Assembly: GCA_020747015.1 (NCBI GenBank)
Contig: JAGTJM010000010.1
Span: 372,001-436,000 of the forward strand
Direction: 5' to 3'
DNA from: Pyrenochaeta sp. MPI-SDFR-AT-0127
Lineage: Eukaryota > Ascomycota > Dothideomycetes > Pleosporales > Cucurbitariaceae
DNA: 64,000 nt
The translations under genes and the position numbers were made by a program. The notes beneath the pieces were generated by a model. That model searched no databases. It was not told where the DNA came from and worked only from the letters and a program-made list of their open reading frames with translations. Below are positions 12,811-23,356 of this stretch, one piece after another (the first letter of the stretch is position 1; every line of letters begins with the position of its first letter).

Positions 12811-14136
12811 TCAGTCGCTCCTGAGCATACTCTCCACCAAATCGCCCAATGGTCCCCAGAAATCTTTGCTTCCACTTGCGAGCCCATGCTCATCGATGAA
12901 GAGCACATAGTGCTTGAAGCTCGTGTTGAGATGCGGTTCTAGACCCAGCTCAATAATGACTGGGTAGTGATGGCAATAGATGTGCGCATACACGCGGTAT
13001 AGGCGCTTGAACATGTTGCGGATGAGCGCAGGGAATGTTTTGGGGAAGGCGACGCCAATACGGGAGGGGAACATGGCCTCGTTGTCGACGTTTGATTGGA
13101 CCCATGCCATGAGGTGCTCAATGTATTCCGGGGCGGGCATTTTGGTGGGTTTCTTAAAAGATTCGGAATCTTGCCAGAGATACTCGAATCTATACAGTGA
13201 TAAGTAGAAGCCTTCTGCATAGGTAGGTTGGTTTGGTCTTACTCGTCTGTTGCCTTCATCTCTGGACAGCTTTGCGGTGAGCAAAACTCGGTGATGGATC
13301 CATATAAAAGATTGATCTGGTTGTAGAAATCGACGACTAGTATCAAGAGTCAGCGAAATCTTGTGTCGCAAACAATATTTCTCACCATTCACGGCTAACC
13401 ATTCGTCCTTGTCTTCGCCTTCTGGTAATTTGACAGCCTTTCTCAAACTCCCGCTACCTAGAGTCGCCTCTGCATATTGCTTGAGCTGCCAGCTGCTTGT
13501 ACCTCGGTTCGACTTCTGTGGCTTGAAAGGAGCGCGAGTTCGCGGACTGCTAAAGAGAGAAGAAAGTAAGCTTGTGCTTCCAAAGTATCCCCTGTTATGT
13601 AGGGATTGGTTTTGTGCCCTTGTTGTAGGATCAATGATGGTGCCATTGTCTGATGAGGTATCAGAATCTTGCCCAGAGTCCAGAGCTGCATGATTCGCTG
13701 TAAGATCTTGTCTTGAGATCGAATTGCCGCCCAAAACCAGTTTGTACGAATAATTGGGAGCCTCACGCGCGGGACTGTAAGAGCCGGCCTGCAGTTGAGG
13801 TTCTGATGGGATTGCAGAAACTAGTGCAGTCGACGATGAGTCCAGTCCTGCTTGTGGCATTCTAAGGGCCTCCCCAATCCTCTGTAGCGGGCTTTGATAT
13901 GTTTCCTTCGGCCTCTTAAGGTCCATACCAGTCCTTATACCGCTCTTATCTGGCCATATCTCGTCCACCATACCCCGCTCTTGACAATCTAAGACATCCA
14001 TTTCTGTGCGAAGGTTCATGCAGCTTTGGCTCTGAGCGAAAGTGAAGATAGGCCGGAGGGGCTTAGGCTTCGAGGGGAACGAGGACTGAAAATTAGAAGA
14101 AGTGGGGACGAACATTGTGCTTATGAAGCCGGACAT
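12811..14136 (-). CDS. mob1: MOB1-type kinase activator (mitotic exit / septation)
   Basis: A MOB kinase activator that binds and activates an NDR/LATS-type kinase (Dbf2/Sid2 class) in mitotic exit and septation. Exons on the minus strand are 14136-13386, 13336-13243 and 13189-12811, giving 407 residues in this model. The Mob core starts near residue 212 (SSWQLKQYAEATLGSG) and runs to the end. Zinc ligands are visible as the C-x4-C pair in TEFCSPQSCPEM and the histidines of YAHIYCHHYPVI. Both introns join the core in frame and recreate the family sequence. The odd part is about 210 N-terminal residues, Ser-rich and without a known domain, whereas fungal MOB1 is usually 220-290 residues. An alternative with a long first intron would remove it (see findings). 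The next gene upstream, GH63, is on the same strand. Confidence 0.9.
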   Translation of the reverse strand: MSGFISTMFVPTSSNFQSSFPSKPKPLRPIFTFAQSQSCMNLRTEMDVLDCQERGMVDEIWPDKSGIRTGMDLKRPKETYQSPLQRIGEALRMPQAGLDSSSTALVSAIPSEPQLQAGSYSPAREAPNYSYKLVLGGNSISRQDLTANHAALDSGQDSDTSSDNGTIIDPTTRAQNQSLHNRGYFGSTSLLSSLFSSPRTRAPFKPQKSNRGTSSWQLKQYAEATLGSGSLRKAVKLPEGEDKDEWLAVNGEKYCLRHKISLTLDTSRRFLQPDQSFIWIHHRVLLTAKLSRDEGNRRVRPNQPTYAEGFYLSLYRFEYLWQDSESFKKPTKMPAPEYIEHLMAWVQSNVDNEAMFPSRIGVAFPKTFPALIRNMFKRLYRVYAHIYCHHYPVIIELGLEPHLNTSFKHYVLFIDEHGLASGSKDFWGPLGDLVESMLRSD

Positions 14137-14653
14137 GGCTGCTTTGGTTCAATGTCGCGAGTATATAGGATCTGACGTATCGTGTGCTGTCTGGTGTACA
14201 TTCCGAGCGTTAGCTAGACAATTACGGGCGGTGGAATGTACAAACCTGTGAGTCGAAGATACGGAGAAGGCACCCAAGGGAAAGAGCGACAGTAAAGAGG
14301 GCAAAAATCCAAGGTGAAAGAAGAGAAGCGCCTTGTTTACGGTGGTGACGTTGAGCAGGACAAGGTGAAGATGATGTTTGGGCCCCGCAATAACAATCGC
14401 ACGGCCGCTGTGGCAGCCGCGCTAACACGTGATAGGGCGAGTATCATCAATGATGCCAGGGATTGAGCATCACCGATAATGGCACTGTAGGAGCATTGAT
14501 TGGTCAAGAAGGACATGTCGTTTCTTAGGTCTATGGATGCGGAATCCGCTCATTGTACAACTTTTACCGCTTGGAAGATTACCCATCGGCCTGCCTGTTC
14601 ATGCAAGCCGCCAGCCCGTCAAAAACCCCACAACCCCACACTACTTATACGAA
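14137..14653. other. Intergenic: mob1 promoter and GH63 3' flank
   Basis: About 0.5 kb between two minus-strand genes. It must hold the mob1 promoter and 5' leader and the 3' end of the GH63 transcript. No further gene is seen. Confidence 0.5.
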
Positions 14654-17600
14654 TTATCTGCTGAAGTATGGATCCTGCTCGAAGTAGTCGCCTCGATCTC
14701 GACGGCCACCACGACGGCCGTTCGTTGGCCTCTCATCAGATGCGCCATCTGTTGTAGTCTCAAACTCATCGGGCTCATAGTCTTGCATACCCGTCTTAAG
14801 ACGATGAAGCTGACCACTGACATAGTGGTTGAGGCGCTCATCTGATGCAAGCTTTTCCTTCATCGCCTCTGCATCCTGAACACCAACCGAGTTCTTGCGC
14901 TTGATTGGGCTCATAGCGTCTTCATCATCGCCATTGGTTGAGGTCTCCCAGTCACTCCGAAAGCCGATGCTGCGGCTTGTGGACGATCGACGGAGATGGT
15001 GAGGTTTCTTCGGCTTCCCTGTCGAGGTGAAAACATCATCAAAGTAATGAGAAGCAGCGCCTGTTGGCGTGCGCGGCGTTTGTGGAAGACGGCAGGTCAT
15101 GCTGATCGCTGTTAGCTGGAGACTTTGCCACTTTGCATGATAACTTACCCAGTGTCATGGATCATCTTCGCAATCAAGCCGGTCCAACCACACTGGTGAG
15201 TCGCTCCTAGACCGCGTCCAGTATCGCCGTCAAAGAACTCGTGGTACCACATATAATCTTTCCAGTTTGGATCGAAATCCAGCATTTGATTGCCGTCGTT
15301 GATGGCTCTTCTACCGTCATCTCCGCGAGCAAATAGATGCTGGAGACGATGCTGCAGCTCTTCAGCAACATGACCCAAATGCATGTAATCGCCCGATCCT
15401 GTCGGGCACTCCACTTTCAGATTGTTGCCGTAGTAAAGGTGGAACCTCTGGCAAGATTCGATGAGCAGAAAATTGACTGCCAACCATATGGGACCACGCC
15501 AATTGCTGTTGCCACCAAAAAGGCCACTGTCGGAATCGCCAGGAAGATATGCGACTTCATACTTCTGGCCGTTGACATCCATCGAATATGGATGGTCTTT
15601 GTGGTACTTGGAAAGAGATCGGATACCGTGGTCAGCAAGGAACTCGTCTTCGTCCAACATCCTGCACATAATTCGCTTCAACCGCTCTTCACTGACAAGA
15701 GACAGAAGCAAACGGTTGCCTTGACCGCGTTTGCTTATCGATGCGATGTTGCGTTCTGCGGTCTCCTTGCGGTTCTCGATGAACCATTCCACTCGCTTCT
15801 TGAAACTTGGGAGCCTGTTAATAACTTCTGGTTCCAATGTCAACGTCGAATAGAGAGGAATGAGGCCGACTAAAGATCGGACGGGCATTTGATGGCTCCA
15901 TGGGCCACCCCAAGAGATTGCATCATAGTAAAAGCCATCCTCCTCGTTCCAAAGAGGTTTTGACTCGCCACCGCTTCGGTACTGCATGGCATCACTGATC
16001 ATGATGAAATGCTCAAAGAACTTTGAGGCCATGTCTTCGTAGATGCGGCGACGCTTGGCAAGCTCAAGGCAGATGTTCAGCATGTTCAAGCAGTAGAAGC
16101 CCATCCAACCAGTGCTGTCAGCCTGTTCGAGAACACCTCCCGTGGGCAGAGGATCCGAACGATTGAAAACACCGATATTGTCAAGACCAAGGAAACCTCC
16201 CTCGAAGATGTTCTTTCCATCCGCATCCTTGCGATTGACCCACCAGGTGAAGTTTAACAGCAGCTTTTGGAAGACGCGCTCGAGACAGTCAAAATCTTCA
16301 CGGCCGTACATTTTGCGCTCGATCTTGAACACTCTGAACAGTGACCATGCGTGAACAGGAGGATTGACGTCGCCAAAGTTCCATTCGTACGCTGGCAGTT
16401 GGCCATTGGGATGCATGTACCACTCGCGAGTGAAGAGGTCCAGTTGCTTCTTGGCAAAATCGGGGTCGATCATGGCAAGAGGTATGCAATGGAAGGCGCT
16501 GTCCCAGGCAGCGAAGAAGGGATACTCCCAGGAATCGGGCATAGACAAAATATCGTCCAGATACATATGTTTCCATTCTTTGTTTCGAATGGCCTTGCGA
16601 TCTGGTGGCGGAGGAGGCATTCCCGGGTCACCATTTGCCCACTGGTCCCAGACAAAATGATAATATTGCTTGCACCACATCATGCCAGAAAATGCTTGAC
16701 GCTGGATGTTCCGTAGGTCGTCCGCCATGGGAAGAGGGCTAATTCGGTAGTAAAACTCATCTGCCTCAGCACGGCGCTGCTCAACAATGTCATCAAAGAG
16801 TTCTTCGTCAAGGTATCCGTCATTTCTTCGGGAAAGCCTGAATCGAACGACAGCGCACTCTCCGGGCGGGACACCCTCATCCTCATCGAAAGCATACCAG
16901 GCGGCACACTTGGTTCCAGTGTTGTTTGGGTTCACAGCGTCCTTCTCTTCATCAACGATGCGACGGTGAATACCGTCCTTGACGTAAGGAGTCTTGTTCT
17001 TGACTTTCCAAAGTCGCTCATAATTGGTGTCGTTATCTGTGAAGAGCAGTTCGGGCTGAACGTCTTCACCGCTCGCGCCTGTACCCGGGGAAGGCGAAAG
17101 CTGGAAAAAGCGATCTCCGAGCTTGTAGTGTTTTGACTTTGCCGTGGTTGGGCTAACCTTGGTTATTGATGGTTTCTTCTTGGCGTCTTCCCGTCCCCAT
17201 GCCCAAGTATTACGGAACCAAACGTGAGGTACAATGTGCAGTGGTGCAGGCTCCGGTCCACGATTGTACGCCGTGACTCGAAACAAAAGTTCCTCAGCGT
17301 CGTCGGCCTCTTTTGCCGTCTCAATGAAGATATCCCAGTATCGATCGTCCTCAAAAATGCCGGTATCAATGAGATTGTACTCCTTCTCAAGCCGTGTTCG
17401 CTTCGCGTTCGTCTCAATGAGGTCTTCGTAAGGAAATGCGCGCTGGGGGAGTTTGTAGAGGTACTTCATGTACGAGTGCTAAACCAGCAATTAGTGCCAT
17501 TATGGACGTGAGAGGATGTGACATACTGTTGGCGTATTGTCCAAATGGAAATGAGCTTCCTTTAACGACTCGCCGTGGTTGCCCTGTGGATTTGACAGGC

Positions 17601-18111
17601 CAAACAGTCGTTCCTTCAAAAACTCACTACACAAACCCATTAGAATTTCTGAGCGTCAATGCAATGGCATGAACATACTCTTTCTCGTTCCAGAAGGCAA
17701 AAGCAATATTTTGGAAGCCGTGGGAGTCAGAGACACCAGCAATGCCGTCCTCACCCCAGCGGAAGGCGCGCGATCGTGCCATGTCGTGGGTGAAGTCTAT
17801 AGAGCAGTCAGTGAATGCCAATGGTAATAATCAAGGCGAACATACGGCTCCATGCGTCTCCATCATGGCTGCAGAAATTTGTTAGTAGCAGGTAGCTTTA
17901 AGGATGATAAGGGTACTCACGAATAGTCTTCGCGAACTGTAGAAGTGTCAGCTTAGGCCACAATAAAGCATGGCGATGAGAACCAACCTGTCGCCCACTG
18001 TCTCTCGGCGGTATAAGGGCCCCATCGCTTCCAGTAAGCAGTGCGCTCTCGGTCGGCCTTGAGGCGCTTCTCCTCTTCGCAGAGGTACTCTTGATTTTCA
18101 ATGAGAACCAT
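14654..18111 (-). CDS. GH63-type glucosidase-like protein
   Basis: A large (alpha/alpha)6-barrel glycoside hydrolase resembling the glycosyl hydrolase family 63 group found in fungi and bacteria; the substrate is unknown. Proposed exons, minus strand: 18111-17988, 17936-17921, 17868-17846, 17796-17679, 17626-17527, 17478-15149 and 15101-14654, giving 1,052 residues with phase kept throughout. Family-like landmarks are SRAFRWGEDGIAG near residue 60, GNSNWRGPIWLAVNFLL and the late CGWTGLIAKMIHDTG. There is no signal peptide or membrane anchor, so it is probably not the ER glucosidase I, and a cytosolic location is inferred. The last about 150 residues are a basic, Ser/Arg-rich disordered tail. 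The second and third exons are only 16 and 23 nt, so automated models may miss them. Confidence 0.87.
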
Positions 18112-19523
18112 GGTGGCTGTGAGAGCCGATGTGGTGTAGGATGTGTGCTGTGATCGAGAACGAGTGGAGTAGGTCGCAGGGCGCAATTGGCGGTGTCGAA
18201 GTGGATTGCAGGGTATAGGCAAACAATGGGGTAATCAGACAGCTGCAAAATGATAGGACGGAATAGTGGGGTATCCCAGTATGTGCGTGTAGTAATTCTA
18301 AAGAGGATGCTTGAGACGCGAGGGCTGGAGGAGAAGTGGAAGGCTACCAAAACAGCATTGAAGTTTTTTGGCGGAGAGGCGATGTCTGCTTGGTGGCTGC
18401 CCGTGACGCCTGCAGGAACTCGCGATAGATGTCATAGGTGACCGTGCTCGCGGGACAAGCTTATCGCATGTAGGTTTGGCTTGTCCCTGTGCAGTATGGC
18501 GCTGTCCTCCGCCCGGTTTCGCTACCATGCACGCGAGCCGCAAGGAATATCGCCAGACTCGCAAAGTTTTATCAACCCAGCTGTTCGTCTGTCATGCAAA
18601 TTTCCGCCGCACTGTTGGCTATCTTCCCAATGTCATGCTGAGTTGTTGAGCGCGCTTGCAATTGGCCATGCTAGGATAAGTAGCAACGATAAGGCTCTTA
18701 GTGCCAGCGGTTGAACCCGCTAAGCAGGGCCGATCCTGTTCGGCCAGCCTCGGAAGGTTTGCCTGGCTAATGGGAATTCGACAGCGGAATCGAGAATTGC
18801 ATGTACCAACTCCATGCACCGAGAAAAAGAAAGACTGCAACGGTCGGCGATCCCGAGTAAAACAAAATTTTGAATACCGTACCGAAGGATCACTGTTCGT
18901 AGCGTCTTTACCTCTTATCGAACAACACAGCCTCGACTGAGTTTGATGTGCTTGATGCACATGGGCTGTTGCTTCAAGATCAATTTGTGACTAGATATAC
19001 TAGTAGTGGTCATTATAGAGCAAGGACTATTCTTAGGGATGGAGTACGGTTATATAAATATGGGTTTAATACTAAGATAGTAAGAGGTTACTTCTACATA
19101 GAGTACCACAGAGTTATATAAAATATACTAGGGCTAGGCCTCTACATATTATAGGTAGCTTCTATTAGCCTAGGAGTCTTAGAGGAGTCTTAATAGATCC
19201 TAGATCCTAAATTTTAATAGTAGGTCGCGAGCTTTACGAGACTGTTGCCTTCTCTACAAATCAGTACACTATCCTTTATAGGTAGAGGAGTTTACGTTTA
19301 AGGATTACAGAGAATAAAATCAGCGTTCATCAAAGGCAAAGTACGGCAATAGGTGCTCGATTCTTTGGCTAGCGTTTCGGTAAACAGGGACATACGAGGC
19401 ATTATTCCAAGTATCCCATGATTCCCAGAAAGGCGAAAGGCAAAATATGCATTTAGAGGTACACTAGATATATAAAATGCTTATCGAGGTATATGAAGAT
19501 TTGGGTAAATGTGCGAAAGTCGA
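18112..19523. other. Intergenic: GH63 promoter and AT-rich stretch
   Basis: The first about 0.8 kb is ordinary sequence and should include the GH63 promoter. From about 18.99 kb the base composition turns strongly TA-rich (listed separately). No coding region was recognised. Confidence 0.5.
18988..19330. repeat. TA-rich, RIP-like repeat remnant
   Basis: The sequence becomes rich in TA, CTA and TAG words (repeated TAGAG, TAGGAG and CTAGG motifs) and poor in CA and CG compared with its flanks, then returns to normal composition. That is what repeat-induced point mutation leaves in decayed fungal transposons. No terminal repeats or transposase fragment could be read, so the element class is unknown. 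Confidence 0.35.
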
Positions 19524-21248
19524 TTATAGATGAGGAAATACCTGCGACCAAGCTGGCGTTATGTAAACCCCAGCAGGCACTTCCCTAAAACTCACAAACG
19601 CTTCAAACACCAAATACGCTCGACTAACGATATAGCTCACACCGCACAGTACGCACAAACTTGTAATCACACCCGTACCAACCCAACCCACCCTGCGCTC
19701 ATTATACACAACCCAAAGCGCATCAACGAACGGGAAGAAATGCGCTAACAAGTTTGTCAGTAGCCAGAAGGCAGCGCAAAATGTTACCCACACGGAGCTC
19801 ATGCGCCAGAATAGTTGCTCAATCCTCGAAGGAAAGAAGTACTGCCATGCTGCGACGTGAATGGCGCCGTACGCCATGGAGGCGCCCCAGAGAACCATGC
19901 CGATGACGAGGGATTGGGTGCGGCGAAGGAGGCCGGCGTTGGGCCAGTCGAGCGAGTGTGGTTGCACGAGTTCAGTTGCGTAGGGGACTAGGTGGGCTGG
20001 TGTATTGGAGGCAGAATCGGGGCTACGGGTGAAGCGGGAGCGCAAGGCTGGGTAGCTGGCTACAGCTTCGGCAGCGAGTCTTCTCTGCTCGCATGTTACT
20101 TCATCTAGTGGCATTGGGGAAGAAGGCGGAAGATCCAGGTTGGATAAACGTGTTTCAAAGTGGCCAGGGACGATTGTGTGAGCAGTGTTGTCTAAGTGAT
20201 GTATAGTAAGAAGAGTCTCGTTCTTACCAACGCCTCTACCACTCTCCTCGAAATAATCCAGCTTCTTCATTTCCGGCATGGAATGCTGGAATCTGCTCAT
20301 TCGCCCCAATGGAGGCTCTCCGCTCATTCGACTCGCCATGAACATGTATACTGCAAGCGGCCATATAGCTTCGCCATGTAGGAGCGTTGGTGAAGTGATT
20401 TGGCGAGGCTTGTGCCACCAAATTATATACATGAGCAGTGCGCAGACGACATGCGCAACAGTGTGTACTTCCAGAAGGCTAGTTGGAAGACTGACGGCTG
20501 TGCGGGTGATGACCTGCACAATCATCCAGCCTGCTTGGATGCAGACAAGGAATTTAGCTAGCCCGTCGGCCTTGTTCTTGTCTTTGATGTCAGACAGCGA
20601 GATATCTGGGAGATGGCCGCACTGGGCGAGCAAAGCAACGCCTTTGCCTGTCAAGGTGAGGCGCTTAACACCCCCGAAAAGAAAGGCATGCTTGTCGTCC
20701 AAGTCGTCAAGATCGATGGCAAAACCACCCATACTTCCATAGAAGCCATGTGTGATTGTCCATGGGTTCTGTTTCGCAGGCTCCAGAACGTCCTCAACCG
20801 AGTCTGATGCAGCCTAGGCACGGTCAGTGCTATCCTGAACAACTGAGCTCTTAGCGTATACTCTTCTGTTCTGACCCTCCTTGCTACCTTCAGCCATTCT
20901 TGTCTCGTCAACTTCATGACGCAGCTGTCTTGCAGAGGCCAACTGTCTCCATGCTGTATAAAGTATCAACTCTGGAGCGAACAAGCCGATGACACACCAC
21001 CTGAACTCCCTAAGCAATGTCCAGCCCCTTCTCTCACCCTTTGGAGGAACATTCAAATGCACGGCTGAATAGACGCATAGTCCAAGCGTGGCGAAGCAAC
21101 TGATAAGTAGTGAAATGGTATCGCGCTGATTATCTTCTCGTACGAACCCTACAGTGTTAGTCACATCGACGCTCCCGACGCCAAATGCAGAAACAGGGCG
21201 GATGGACAATTTCAGCGCGAGGCTGAGCAGAAAGATTCCAAAAGACAT
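19524..21248 (-). CDS. Multi-pass membrane protein of unknown function
   Basis: Not recognised beyond being a fungal polytopic membrane protein. Exons are 21248-20862 and 20813-19524, giving 558 residues; the 48-nt intron has CACTGAC before its CTAG acceptor. The N-terminus (MSFGIFLLSLALKLSI) looks like a signal peptide. Seven or eight hydrophobic segments follow, including ISLLISCFATLGLCVYSAVH, VIGLFAPELILYTAW, MIVQVITRTAVSL, VCALLMYIIWW, LVIGMVLWGASMAYGAIHV, WVTFCAAFWLLTNLLAHFF and TSLCVLCGVSYIVSRAYLVF. A hydrophilic loop of about 130 residues interrupts them. The motif HLNVP after the first segment and GFYGSMGGFAIDL in the middle recur, from memory, in unnamed fungal proteins. A further 36-nt intron at 20192-20227 is possible; it would not change frame. 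Divergent from the PAQR gene. Confidence 0.75.
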
Positions 21249-21871
21249 GATGAAATGTAGCAATCGTGGAAGCAAGATGCCTAGTGTACCAGACGAGCGA
21301 GGCGAAGTAACAAACTGTGGGATGGTCCGCCTACGTATCCTACTCCACGATTACCTTTACCATGCTGCACACTCACGAATTTCCTTGCACATATCAAACA
21401 CAATCGAATCCTTTGCTGGCCTCTCATGCATCCCTCAAACGTGGGGGCCGGAGACTGGACGCGCGCGGCCATACAAACATGCGTCAATTGTGGCTCCGGT
21501 AGCGCCAGGATACGCCTGCAACATAAGGGGTCTACATCCTTCAGGCTTCGACATACGTCTTCTGAGAGGGTCTGTACGCTGAGTGAGCGCAGTGTTGAGA
21601 GAGAGAGAGCTGCTGGGGGAGGAATATCGTATCCACCTTCCCTATTTCGCACTAGTGCCCATTGCGTGTCTCGGTTTCTCGTTGCCACCATCTCCTCTGT
21701 ATCCAACAAAGTAGCATATCTTCTCTTGATACTCGCATAAGAAGATGTCAATTCGGCTGCGAAAGTCGAGCGCGGCCGCTGATGCGGACCAAAGGGTGAT
21801 CCATATTCATCATATCCCCATAGGCATCACCCGCTAATCTTGACGAGGCCGCGCCGGAGAACCGCAGAGCA
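21249..21871. promoter_or_regulatory. Shared divergent promoter region
   Basis: About 0.6 kb between the start codons of the minus-strand membrane protein and the plus-strand PAQR gene. Both promoters must lie here. A short GAGAGAGAG run occurs near 21.6 kb. No specific operator was identified. Confidence 0.5.
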
Positions 21872-23132
21872 ATGAAGACAAAAGAGAACTTATTCGCATG
21901 GGATGAAATTCGTAGGTCTATCTGATGCTATGAGAGTGATTGCCTTATTAACAAGTCCTTAGCTGCATGGTACCAGTACGTCATGTGCTACAGTAGCGAA
22001 TGCTTGCAGTAACAATATGTAGGGACAACGAGTACATTCTTTCGAGCTATCGGTATGATCACCCGTTTCTGAACAATGGAGGAGAATCTTATACGTTCAA
22101 TATTTAGAGCGGTCTCTGGCTCGTACCAGCAGTCTATTGAGAGCATCTTCGGCGTCCACAATGAGACGGGTAAGACTGCCTTCCCAGGCACTCAGTCGCT
22201 TCCTCATTACCTATCTAGTGAACATCTCTTCGCACGTAGTTGGATCTGCTCTCTTCTTTGCGCTTCCTATACCAGTCTACAAGGCTTTGGAGCCCAGATA
22301 TGACTCGGCGTCAACGGCAGATGTCGTCGTCTTTTCTACCTTTTTTTTGGCGTAGCTATTTGCTTTGCGCTTTCGGCAACGTACGAGACAGTCTTTTCAA
22401 AGTTATCAATTCCTTCAAGTATAACAGCTAATCATTCAGACAGCTTTCATGTCTTCAACAATCACAGTGAACGTGTGCATATCTTCGGTAATCAGTTGGA
22501 CTATGTCAGTACCTTCTACAATCATTAATATACATATGAAACTATATCCTTACATCAAGTACTCCATTCACTGACTTCAGCAGCTCGGTATTGTGATTCT
22601 GATGTGGGGCTCCACTGTACCCTGCGTGTACTACGGGTTCTACTGCACACCAACGCTTCAAAAAACGTACTACACGCTTGTGTCAGTGCTAGCAGCATTG
22701 TGCATCTATGCGACTCTACACCCAGCCTTCCGTCATCCAAGGTATCGTCCTTATCGCGCAATCATGTATGCCGGCTTAAATCTATCCTTCATTTTTCCCA
22801 TTATTCACGGAATTTCGCGTTTTGGGTGGGAAACGCAGATGTGGCGGATGAGCCTCGACTGGATGGCATTGATGACGACATTCAACCTGACTGGAGGTGC
22901 TTTGTACGCTCTGAGGGTAGGTGGAAGATGAATACCACGATAGGAGAGTTAAGGAAGTAGCGCTGACGAGCAATAGATACCTGAAAAATGGTACCCGTAC
23001 CGGTTCGATGTTTGGGGAGCAAGTCATCAGATCATGCACTGTTTGGTAATTTGTGCTGGCATTGCGCACTTGTTTGGCCTATTGAGGGCTTTTGATCATG
23101 TGCATGGCCACGGGAATATATGCGCGCTGTAA
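21872..23132 (+). CDS. PAQR / hemolysin-III family receptor (Izh-like), with apparent frameshift
   Basis: Seven-transmembrane protein of the adiponectin receptor/hemolysin III family; yeast Izh members act in zinc and sterol homeostasis. Eight exons were assembled: 21872-21911, 21963-21975 (13 nt), 22023-22052, 22108-22169, 22219-22380, 22444-22504, 22584-22916 and 22977-23132, about 285 residues. Family motifs follow in order: IPAWYQDNEYIL, HNETVNISSHVVGSALFF, SATFHVFNNHSE, FGNQLDYLGIVI and, near the end, SHQIMHCLVICAGIAHLFG with its His pair. In exon 5 the run of eight T at 22341-22348 puts a TAG just after STFFLA. Nine T would restore FFFGVAICFALSAT and the phase needed by exon 6, so one base is missing in this copy or this assembly. 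HNETVNISSH has Ser where relatives have Trp. Confidence 0.82.
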
Positions 23133-23356
23133 ATGGTTGATAAATTAGGTGCCGTTATCTTGAAGATTAGTAGGCAAGTCTTCACGCCGCAAGCCCGGGT
23201 CGCGAGAACGCCAAATCACGTGACCACAGGTTGATGTTCCAAGCACGCACAAGCAAGACTGTGTTCTCCACTTCATAACCACCATGGTGGAGTAATAGGA
23301 CTTCATGAAGGCTTAGACGTTCATTGCACTTGAACTACTACTAATACTATCGATGT

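Noticed and set aside
15337..15873. 178-codon plus-strand frame inside the GH63 gene
   Set aside because: Antisense shadow of a strongly supported coding exon.
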